Positions 22,111 through 32,500 of a DNA stretch of 64,000 nt are shown piece by piece. Source of the stretch: Agelas oroides. Lineage: Eukaryota; Porifera; Demospongiae; Agelasida; Agelasidae. The stretch's first letter is position 1, and the number at the start of each line of letters is the position of its first letter. The translations under genes and the position numbers were made by a program. The notes below the pieces were generated by a model. It was given only the letters and a program-made list of their open reading frames with translations, was not told the DNA's origin and ran no database searches. The stretch lies in contig OX422199.1 of assembly GCA_949130485.1 (NCBI GenBank), positions 1,702,902 to 1,766,901 of the forward strand. The letters run 5' to 3'.

Positions 22111-22740
22111 GTGACCCGCTGAGCGAAAATCCAGCACATCCCGCATTTTATGAAAATCGAGATAAGACCGGAAATTGGTATATCGATGTTCAATTGTGCG
22201 GCAGTGGAAAAATGGAAGCGATCGGTTGCTTGGTTCCCGAGTTGTGGAGCGAAAAGCATCGTGGACACGGAACGCAACTTTTCGAGAAAATGCAATGTTT
22301 TTACGTTTCTACAATAAATTTTAATGTCTCCGTATACTATCGTGGTTACGTAAAATCGACACGTGTTCTTGTAAAAAAGCTTGAAAGTTGGCAAAGACAG
22401 ATGGGAAAGACAACAGTTATAAAAGCGGGGGCTTACATCATGTCTATAGACAGAAAGACAACCGTATACAGACTGGAAGCTTGTGAATCGCGTTTTTTGA
22501 AGAACATGTACCAGATGTCCATAGCAACGCGTTCCCGTATTTTGCTGACCTGCCTAAGCTTATATCGTCGTTATAGTAGCAGAGCTGGGCTTCATAATTC
22601 AGTATGATACAGTGCAAGCCCCCTGTGACACGTTCTTGCAATAATCTGAGTTTCGCTGGAAAACGACCTGTGCGGATAAAATCGCCTTTAACTCAAATTC
22701 AATATTTGTGGGAAGTGCCGGGTTTTCGCTCAGCGGGTCA
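22111..22740 (+). mobile_element. TIR element behind collagen unit 6 (second copy)
   Basis: Same element as 17645-18244, at the identical place in the 3' flank, with the same ends and the same tatattgcatg right flank, so it was copied with the gene block rather than inserted twice. It has ~30 bp (ttttacgtttctacaataaa) absent from the first copy. Confidence 0.7.
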
Positions 22741-23290
22741 TATATTGCATGCCAATATACAAAGGGTGCTTAACATTCAAACTGTGGATACACTCAAGCT
22801 AGTGCATATATTGAGACCAATATGTCACGAGTTGACACATCATTCCACAACAGCATGTTCTGTGCATGTGCCATCAATACAACCATGAAAACTACTCAAA
22901 ACCAAACAAAATTAGGCATGGTTTTTCACTAGGGTTATTATAGTAAGTCCATGATACCAAATGAATTTGCACAGGAACTTGAAGGTTACATAACTGTATA
23001 GATGTACAATCAATTATATGATTTTTGATACTTTTCAGTATATTGCATGCCAATACAAAAGGGTATTTAACATTTAAACAATACACTCAAGTCACATATT
23101 GAGGCCAAGATACCAGACAAATTTACGCAGGAACCTTATATGACTTGAAGGTAATATAACTGTACCTACAGTTAGTGATGCCCACTGGCTCATCTCTGCA
23201 GCACGATGGTGTTGGATTATCTTGTTCTGTAATTAGACTACAGAGCTGCTGCATGGTGTTATCTGACCACAATCAGTGTTTCTTTGCTAT
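22741..23290. other. Intergenic between units 6 and 7
   Basis: Near-identical to 18245-18790 and part of the duplicated block. No gene seen. Confidence 0.55.
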
Positions 23291-23296
23291 ATATGA

Positions 23297-23413
23297 TGTC
23301 ACAAGTTGACACATTGACAGTAAACTATATCACTGTGCACACACCAATAATACAACTACAACTCAACAACTTATTTTACATGACGTAGCATGGTTTTCCA
23401 CTGGCTATAAAAT
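23297..23413 (+). promoter_or_regulatory. Promoter of collagen unit 7
   Basis: TGTCA-N5-TGACA box at 23297, TGACGTAG near 23381, TATA (TATAAAAT) at 23406-23413, 105 bp from ATG 23511. Confidence 0.75.
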
Positions 23414-23510
23414 TCACTGCACTTGTTGCTCACTGACATTCTGACAGTTGCACAAATTACAGTTGTTTCATATCAAACTATTCCACAGCACTGGTGCAGG
23501 AAGCACAAGA

Positions 23511-24551
23511 ATGCAACTGGCAAAGGTGGTGATTACAAGTGCTTTGGTCCTTGCAGCATGTGCAGAGGGGCTGCCTGAAGGTAAAGATTGTGTGTTGAAA
23601 TGTACTACAAACAAAAATGTTTCCACACTGCATACCTAGGCTGTTATACTGAAGTGGACTGTAGTATGAATTTTAATGTGCTCACTGTGTGTAATGGTAA
23701 TCAGAGAGAAAGTTAAATTAAATTTAGTAGTCCATGGGATTGTTATATTTTGGTGCGATGTTTGGTGTTTGTACTAAATGTGCTACTATCCTGTACACTA
23801 TTTTGTATACCTGGAGCTCTGCATAGGCCCCAGAGGAGTGCTGACACTCAGAGTAGAGGGAACAGTGTGAACACAAGCTCCTTCCCCTACATTGAGGTGC
23901 TGCGTGGACGAGATGGAAGGGATGGACGAGATGGGGTGCCTGGTCCTCGTGGACCACAAGGAGAAAGAGGACACCAAGGAGTAGCAGGTCCCCCTGGACC
24001 AAGAAATGGAGGAGTGGTCTACACGAGGTGGGGGAAAACTAGCTGTCCAAACGTCTCAGGTACCACACTGGTATATGCAGGGAGGACTGGTGGAACATGG
24101 TTTGGAGATAAGGGAGGAGCAGTCAATTACCTCTGCATGCCTGATGATCCAGACTATCTCAGCTACCAACCTGGGATTCAAGGATACAGCTATGTGTATG
24201 GAGCAGAGTATGAGACACATGGAGGACCATTCCGGTGTTCGAGAGCACAATGTTCCTTGTGCTGTGTGCTATGCTTCAACAAGGGTGGCAGTCACCATGA
24301 TTCCAGCTAAAACTCAATGTTCATCTACATGGACTCTGGAGTATTCTGGTTATCTCATGTCACAACCAAGGTCATATGCTGATCGACGTACTATGTATGA
24401 GTGTGTTGACAAAAACCCAGACTCGGTGCCAGGCAGTGCTTCTAATACTCATGGCATTGTGTTTTACCATGTTGAAGCCAGCTGCAATGGAATGCTGTGT
24501 CCACCTTATGATCCACAGAAAGAACTCACTTGTGCAGTTTGTACCAAATAG
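23511..24551 (+). pseudogene. Short-chain collagen unit 7 (frameshifted)
   Basis: Exon 1 23511-23580, donor GTAAAG. It shares unit 5's mutated acceptor (tttgtatac) and would use AG at 23815-23816; exon 2 23817-24551. The frame is good through the signal peptide, linker, 11 Gly-X-Y triplets (RGH variant) and first third of the C-domain. A net 2-nt loss near 24230-24237 (ccattccggtgttcga) then shifts it, giving a stop at 24308-24310. The shifted frame continues the family protein perfectly (HNVPCAVCYASTR to CTK, TAG 24549-24551). Beyond the frameshift it differs from unit 5 (loop QPRSYADRR, no NWT), so the copy is a mosaic. A sequencing error is possible but less likely, since the loop itself is variable here. 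Confidence 0.83.
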
Positions 24552-25019
24552 AGAACATTACTTGGTAAAACAATACATGTCGATTTTGAATGCAATTTTG
24601 AGGCAACAATATGTACATGCTAATGCTTAGTGTACTAAATTTTTTGATATTTCAATGTTATTTTGACCTGAACCTTATTGCATATTGCATGCCAATATAT
24701 AAAGGGTTCATTCAATCTGCTGGATACCCTCCAGTCCATTTGTTGAAGCCATGATACCTGATAAATTTACACATGCAACCTTATGCAGATTTCAATAATT
24801 GACATGCCCACTAACTTTCACTCTGAAGTGAGATCATCTTGCAAGACTACAGAACAGCTGCATGTGGTTATCTGATGTTACTTTACTACATGTACATATG
24901 ATGTCACAAGTTGACACATTAACAAAACACCTACCACCACGCATGTGCCATCAACTACAACTATGAATGTTATTCAGTGACTCAAAATTTTACATGACGT
25001 AGCATGGTTCTCCATTGGC

Positions 25020-25308
25020 TATAAAAATCACAGCACTTGTTGTTCACTGACATTCTGACAGTTGCACAAATTACAGTTGTCTCATATCAAACTATTCCAC
25101 AGCACTGGTGCAGGAAGAACAAGAATGCAACTGGCAAAGGTGGTGATTACAAGTGTTCTGGTCCTTGCAGCATGTGCTGAAGGGCTGCCTGAAGGTAATG
25201 TGTTATAATGTACTCAGAGTGTCAGATTGCATACTGAACTTGACTGCTTCAGATTAAACACCTTATGATCCACAGAAAGAACTTACCTGTGCTGTTTGTA
25301 CCAAATAG
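25020..25308 (+). pseudogene. Collagen relic: intact exon 1, only the last 48 nt of exon 2
   Basis: TATA at 25020, exactly 105 bp before ATG 25125. Exon 1 25125-25194 (MQLAKVVITSVLVLAACAEG) has donor GTAATG. The collagen exon is reduced to ccttatgatccacagaaaga...caaatag (25261-25308); everything from the acceptor through the Gly-X-Y region and most of the C-domain is deleted. Confidence 0.8.
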
Positions 25309-25549
25309 AGGGCATTACTTCTTGAATTAATATTGAGTGTAGGTAATGTGTACATGCCAATGCTGAGTTATGATACAAGATACTTGATACCATGTTGCGT
25401 GCAAATATTTTTATGTAACTTCATAATGTAAAGTGCAGGCACACCCACTAGTTTCTGCTCTGCAACAATTTTGTAATGCCTGACTACAAAGCACTGCATG
25501 GGGTTATCTGACTGCAATATAAGCATTAGTGTCATATGTTTACCACATA

Positions 25550-25760
25550 TAATGTCACAAGGTGACACATTGACAGAACACCATACCACTGTGCATGCAT
25601 GAGCCATCGTAACATATTAGTCAGCAACTCAAAATTTTACACGAGGTAGCATGGCTCTCCATTGAGCTATAAAAATCTCTCCACTTGCTGCTCATGGACA
25701 TTAACTAGACTAAAGCTGTAAAACATGGCAGAGAGGAACATATACAGTAAGAAGTGAACA
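25550..25760 (+). pseudogene. Outermost collagen promoter relic
   Basis: Distal box (TGTCACAAGGTGACA), accataccactgtgcatg, and a TATA (gctataaaaatc near 25666). The following ATG at 25725 opens only MAERNIYSKK and a stop; no signal peptide. It marks the end of the array. Confidence 0.6.
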
Positions 25761-26436
25761 GTGGTCTCATAGAATAAGTCATGCACATGTAGTCAAACCT
25801 TAATTGTAAGATTTGTCACCAACATTGTCATCCAAGCAACTGAGACAGTACTGTAGACTGACAATCCTCGACACACCCGAGGGGCTAGCAGTTGGAAAGG
25901 TTTCTCAGTTTTGAGAAATATTCTGCTAAAATGAGCTTAAACTGCATAATTCTTGACCTTTGTAAACTTACAATGGATATCCAAAAAGTTTCTGTGAGTC
26001 CCTGTGTTTTCCACTTCACGGTATGTTAAGAGTTAAAACTGCTTCACAGACACAAATGTAGATGTCAAGTATCTTATTTTTGGCAACAAAAATAAATACT
26101 CAGTAACACTAATTGTGACTGTTCAAAGTGACACGCATATCAAAATCATAGTAACTATGTGTGTGCACAAGTATCCCATCACCATGAGTTGCCAGATGGG
26201 TTTTCTATGCATATGTTGTGTGGGTACATGCCTATAGCAAAGATCAGTTACATGCTGCTAACAGCTGGTAATGCAGCATGTATCTAGTGCCCACGCCCCA
26301 CTTCCGCATCTTCTAATATCATCAAAACATGCATCTGGGTGCTTAATATATACTCAATGGTAACTCAATTCTCCCTCTGTAACCGAGTTACTCTCTACAT
26401 GTGTAGTTATCGTGCTTGAAAATAAAAGAGACTCAC
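25760..26436. other. Unassigned stretch between collagen array and myosin gene
   Basis: I searched the minus strand here for the second half of the C1 domain (C-x4-H-x2-C-x7-C) and did not find it. No plus-strand gene seen. Confidence 0.4.
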
Positions 26437-26547
26437 CTGCACACTTGAGTGCATGTTTCATGAAGCCAATGAATCCTTTGTGACACACCTCACAACTGCT
26501 GAATTTAGCGGGGGGCGCTGACTGGAAGTGGTGTGCAAGCAGACGTT
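26437..26547 (-). CDS. MYO9: C1-domain exon (first half of zinc-binding domain)
   Basis: 111 nt, phase 1-1, acceptor ttctgttcag, donor gtgagt. Encodes [20 protein letters not shown] then [16 protein letters not shown], giving H-x12-C-x2-C-x13-C, the exact spacing of the first half of a C1 (DAG-type) zinc domain. The second half must be on another exon, not found to the left. Link to the myosin is inferred from strand, distance and class IX domain order. Confidence 0.7.
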
Positions 26548-29500
26548 CTGAACAGAAATAGTACATATTGGGGTTAGACATACATACATCATGTGCTCAA
26601 AAAATGAATTCATGTCCCTCAAGTATTCTATAATTTAACAAACTACTCCAGATGTGCTATATATACCTTATTACACGAGTTAGCGTGCTTCGGCTCGTAA
26701 AAATGCCACACCCACTCGTGCAATAATTCGCGATATGCACGCTAACGAGTATAACAACAGCGTCGTGTCTCTTCTCACACAAAGAACCAAGTAACTCGCC
26801 GTTCGAACGCACCGATTGTAATTAAAACACATCGTGGTTGCTAGGATACCGCATAGCCCCAGCCCGTGCAATAACACCCATGCAATATTGTGTGATATTG
26901 TGTGATATTGCACGGCACAGGAATAGGAAAATACTGTTGTAGAAATATCAACTGGATAATAAAAGCTACTTGTGCATGCTTTCTCAGTCATTTTGAACTT
27001 AAGGTGTTCATTAAACATGCATCATTACTCTCATATTCATACTTACCTGCTGCCATTTTCGATTGCCTCTTGTTGCCTGGTAACAGAAAGTGGAGAAGGA
27101 AACTTTAACTCTATAGCTGCTGACTTGCTATTCAAATGTGTAAATGGGATGAATGTAGATTCTTAGATACTGTAGATCGGGAAAATTTTTGCTGTTAAAA
27201 TAATTTCACGGTTAAGACCAACAATGAAAATTTAACATGCAAATAAAAACATCTACATGGCGATGATCAACGAATAAGCGTGTGCACAGGTCCACACCTC
27301 CTGAGGTAAATGTCCAATCAACGACTATTCCTGACAGCCGCAGCGTTACAGCCAGCAATACCTGGCTCTCCCGATACCTGGTAGTAGACTAAATGCTAGG
27401 AATGCTCGTCCATATTGTAACCGTCAACCGTTGACAAAATTTCGCAGATCGAACGAACTGAGAAAATTTGATACCACAAAAAATTTTTACGGGAAGTATT
27501 TAATGTGAAACTTTCCCAATCTAGGGCATATTCTACAAGTTGCTCAATAGAAGTTTAACCCTCAAAGCTAAATCTCACCACCACCTTGCCACGAGACGAA
27601 GACAAGATAGAACTTCTTAGGTACATATACTATCACAGCTGTATTCTCTGCTTGTCTGATGCAGGTTACCACTTTACATACTGGCTTAAAGTTTTTTGTG
27701 CTTTACCTTCAGTTTTGTCTGGCAGAGCAGACAGGGAAAGTGGTACCTTCTTCATCTTCGGTGTGGGGGGAGATGTCAGTTCTTTGTCTTTCTCCTTCTT
27801 TCCCCTGAGCCTAAATGGGAGTCTCAGGCGGCGCTTTGTGAACGAGAAGAGTCTCAGACGTTCGGAGGGTGAGGGCACCTCACGATGCTGGTTCAGCTGA
27901 TATATCTCGTCAGGAGTCAAACAGCGAGTGAATTCTGATGACTCTTCAAACAAAGCTGGTTGGGTCAGTTTAAGATGTCCGGTGAAGTTCATGGGGTCTG
28001 CAATGGACACTATCTCTCTCTTTCGACGCTGGAGAGAGTTGGAGGAGTACTCTCCTTCAGGCCTGTCACGAGGAACCACAACCTAGTGCAAGAAGGTGAG
28101 AAAATAGCCACAGAGTCAAATGTCAGAAATTAGAAATGCTATTTTTCAATATAGTTGTTGAACGTTTCAGTGTTAAGTTGTGTACTTGTTCATGTATTTG
28201 CAGTGTATGTACAGTTTACGATAGTCCAAATTCCAAACAGCAAATCTCTCGGGCTGAAGACTGCGAACAGTTCTGTTACAGAGATGGAGATCACTTTCAC
28301 GGGTTCTCCAGAGTATTGTCATTGACCAAACTCTTCATTACTCAAGTGCACTTGAGTAATGAAGAGTTTGAGTGATCTAGTCAACGACAGTGAAGACTAC
28401 TCTGTAACTATTACTGTGAGACTAAACTTAAAAATTTTCTTGGGGGGCATATGTAGTTAACGCCTAAAACACGGTGTTGTTCCTCAAAAATCTATAACAC
28501 TCAACTTTTCTACCATTTGACACTTTTTTATATGGAGATCTGCACATACTGCATGTACACATTCAATCCTTACCACTGAGTCTCCAGTGCCGCACTCTTC
28601 GTTCTCAGCAGACAGCTGGCTTTGCAAACACTCTCTACTCCTCACAGCTGCACTCCGGTATGGTACACCCATTGCATACACACGTGTTGACTTTGTGCTT
28701 TCACTAGCAGACCTCTGTCTGCGGACATCTTTCGTTTCGGGAGGTTTCAAATCAGTAAGTGATATCTCTTTCTTTTGTGGCTCATCAGTAAGTGGAGGGG
28801 TTGTCTCAACAACATGAGCAGGAGGGGGGGAGACTACTATTGGAGGAGAGAGTGACAGAGGTCCTTCATTAGCAGCTGGAGGGGAGCTTTGCTCTGAGAA
28901 AACGTCCGTTGAAATGAATTCATTTTCTGAAGTTACCACCTCTGCAGTTTCATTTTGGGTTCTTGCTTCTCTTGGAGGCTGCAGAGTTACATTTGCTACT
29001 TCTGGAAGACTTCCATTGGTCATCTGTATAATGCTTGATTCACTCTTGCTAGTTCTCTCGTCAATAGTCATGTGACCCTCATTGGAAGTCACCTGGCCCT
29101 CTGTGGGAACCATGTGATCCCCTGTGGAAGCCACAGGGTCCACTTTAGGAGTCAAATTGGGAGTTGCATCCTCCTCCTTGGTGGTCAAATCATCCTCTTT
29201 GATGACCACGTTATCTTTCGAAGTCACATGATCTTCTACTGGAGTCACATGATCCTCTACTGGAGTCACATGATCTTCTACTGGAGTCACATGATCCTCT
29301 CTAGGTGTCACATGGTCTTCTACTGGAGTCACATGATCCTCTCTAGGTGTCACATGATCCTCTCTAGGTGTCACATGGTCTTCTACTGGAGTCACATGAT
29401 CATCCTTAGGTGTCACATGATCATCCTTAGCAGTCACATGGTTTTTGACAGTCACATGATCCTCTAGAGGAATCATGTGATCATCTTGTGCACTCATGTG

Positions 29501-32500
29501 GTCCTCTTGGGCAGGCACACGATCGCTTTGGGCAGTCACATGATTGAAAACGTGATTCTGTTTGGCACTTGTGGTACTTTCCTTGGCCATTGCACTTTTG
29601 ACTGGAATATTCCCTTCTTTCTCCTTTTTCGACTGTAAGAAGGGAGACTGGATTCTTCTTCTAACTGGAGGAGGTGCATAAGTCTTTGACTGTCTCTTCT
29701 CACCAAGATCTTCAAAGCCTTGTGTAAGCGCTGAAATCCTTTGGTGTACAGTTGGGGATGGTGGACGTCGTCTAATCACATTCATGCTTTCATACCTAGG
29801 ACGAGTACTAACAGGAGAAGGTGGAGGACTTGGAGGGGGGTTGGTTGTCTGCATCTGTGCAATAAGGGTTCGCACATTTACAGAGCTAGCTGGTAACTCA
29901 CCTTCAGGTGAAATCGAGGTGCGCTTTGTGGGCACACTTGGCAGCAGAAACTGTTGCTGTAACTCTTTCACTGAAATTTTAGGTGATAGTATCTGCTCTT
30001 CAGAAGATGACCTTTCTGTTGGAGGTTTGCTACTCAAAGCAGTGTCTAATGGCTTGGGACGATTCTCAGCTTGACCAACATCTTTTTCAACATCATCTTT
30101 GCTAGCAGCTTTCATTGGTTCCTCTAGGTCATTTACAACCTCATGTGATTGGCCAGCTTGACATTCAATACTCTGATTTGATTGGTCATTTTCAGATCTA
30201 ATGTTCTCAACTGATTGGTCAACTCCAGTTTGAATTGTTGAATCAGCTTGCATCGTAACCTGGGACAGTGTCAAGAATTCAGTTGGAGTAGCTCTCAGGC
30301 TGTCAGTCTCTTTCTCCAATGCACCAACGATTTTATCAAACTGGAAAAGCACATCACTAATTTCTGAATCAAGGAGTTCAATGGAGTCTCTCTTGCCTTT
30401 TCCAGGGCCTGTAATCTCCTCAACTCTCCTTTCGTCCTCTTGTCTGAGGGTCTCACCTCTCTCCTTTTGCTCATAAGCTTTTCTTTCACTCTCCTCTTTC
30501 TCCTTCCTTTCCACTTCATCTCTCTGTCTCCTCTCCCTCTCTTCCCTCTCCATCCTTTCCTCTGCTTCCCTTTCTCTCTCCTCTCTCTCTCTTCTCTCCC
30601 TCTCCTCCCTCTTTTTCTCTTCTCTCTCTCTCCTCTCCCTCTCCTCCCTCTCTACCCTCTCTTTCTCTTCTCTCTCTCTCCTCTCCCTCTCCTCCCTCTC
30701 TTTTCTCTTCCTCTCCTCCCTTTCTTTTCTCTCCCTCTCTTTGCGTTCCTCCTCTTCTCTTCTCCTCTACTCTTCTTCCTGCAGTTTTCTCTGGTGTTCA
30801 GCATGCATTACTGCATACCTACATACACAAAAACAGGAGCAATAGGTCATGTCTGAAAACTATACCACTCACATCTTAAACAAATTTTTGTCATGCTTAT
30901 AGTGATGTTATAGGTGAAAAGTAAGTCACTGGGAGTCAACCTCGGGAGCTGTGGCTTGAGCTCCCAATACTCTGACTAGTGAGCAAAGACGAAGCGCAGG
31001 TGAAGTGACAAAGCGGGTTAATTTAGACGCCTCTGGCAGATTTATTCAGCAACTTTAAATCTGTGGTAAGCACTTGCATGAAACAGTCAACCACTTCCTT
31101 CTAACAAGCTCCCACTCCCAACATTTTTTCTTGAGTACCCTTAGGCGCCTGTTTATGATAATACAGTAGGTCAAATGCACACCTCTTCCTAGCTACTCTC
31201 CCCTTCCAGTGAGCCTGGAGGATAATGGCTGCCTGCTTTAGGAGGAGCAGTCTCTTCCGGGAAATATAACTCCGCCATGCAGACTGAATCAGCACAGCAC
31301 TGCATATCTTCTTGCGAAGAACATTGGTGTGCCTCCTTGCCAACCAACCTCGAACTGCAGCCTGGAAAATGTTGAGGTCAAAGGACATAAAAGACACACA
31401 GATGAGATCTCTGTAGTTACATGTACTTCATATAAACGGCTAGCACACACAACTGATACATGTACCCCTCCTCCTCAACCATCATACTCTCACTACTCTT
31501 GCTAATAACTGAGCTTGTGCTTTGCCCCCCTTCCTTGCCCCCTCATCCCCCCCACCAAACATGCCAGTTTGGTAGACACTTCAGCTGGACCCCAAGCAGC
31601 TCAGCCTTACATACTTGAACTCAGCCACTGAGTTGCTGAATGACTCAGTTGCTGAATGGCTCAGTAGTCATTTGGCTAGGACATGGCAGGCTATTTACCA
31701 GGTTGTGAGTTTAAGTCCCTCCCCGAGTCATTCTTTCTCAATTAATACAGTATAGATTAAGGTCTGGAGCAGTTTAATAACTGAGCCTTGCACTGTGCTC
31801 GTCGCAACCCCCTCCCCCTCCCCCCCTCTCCCCAACCACCATCAACCCTCACCACCATACTCTCATGTCCTTTAACTTACTCCCTCACCTGGAGCACTAT
31901 AGCACTTCTCCTCATGTGCAGGAAACGACATCTCATGATCTTTGCCCTCACCCAATGCTGGATCACAAGAATCCTTGCAAGGACCTTGTCTCTCAGCTCC
32001 ACTTGTAACGCCTGTTTCTGAGCATCTCGCATGAATACCTGCAGATGAGCAATAAATCCAAAATGACCATATACATATGCAAGAGCGCATAAGAACGGGC
32101 AGCTAGAGTAAGAGCGTGTAACTCCGTAAATTTGAAACTGGTCGGAATTATTGCTAAAAATAGTAACACGTATGCGCAGCTGCGCGTAGACATAAGCCGT
32201 TGTTGCTAAGCATGTGCTGGGTGCTCTATTTTCAGTAACAGTTCAATAATTTTGACCGGACTACGGGCTTTTATTGGAGTTACACGCTCTTACTCTAGCC
32301 GCCTGTTCTTATGCGCTCTTGCATATGTGATAGTGACTGTATGTGATTTTAGGTATGCACATGCACAAGGGTTGAAAGCAGTAAGTACCATATAGCTGGA
32401 AACTTTTGAGGGAGGAAACTTCGCAAATTTCGAGGTTTTGTAGCTATTCGCAAATGTTTCCTCCCCGAAATTGGGGGGCGTAGTGTCGTTTGGCGGCGAC

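Noticed and set aside
27560..27605. 31-nt micro-exon (AAGTTCTATCTTGTCTTCG... on minus strand) that would link the last tail exon (phase 0) to the C1 exon (phase 1)
   Set aside because: Phase fits, but the acceptor is weak and the peptide [10 protein letters not shown] has no family support; kept only as a note.
29072..29467. Plus-strand frame of 131 codons ([13 protein letters not shown] repeats) opposite the myosin tail
   Set aside because: It is the reverse reading of the 21-bp minisatellite in the minus-strand myosin exon.
30440..30856. Plus-strand Ser/Leu/Pro/Phe-rich frame of 138 codons
   Set aside because: Shadow of the purine-rich E/R/K tract on the coding minus strand.
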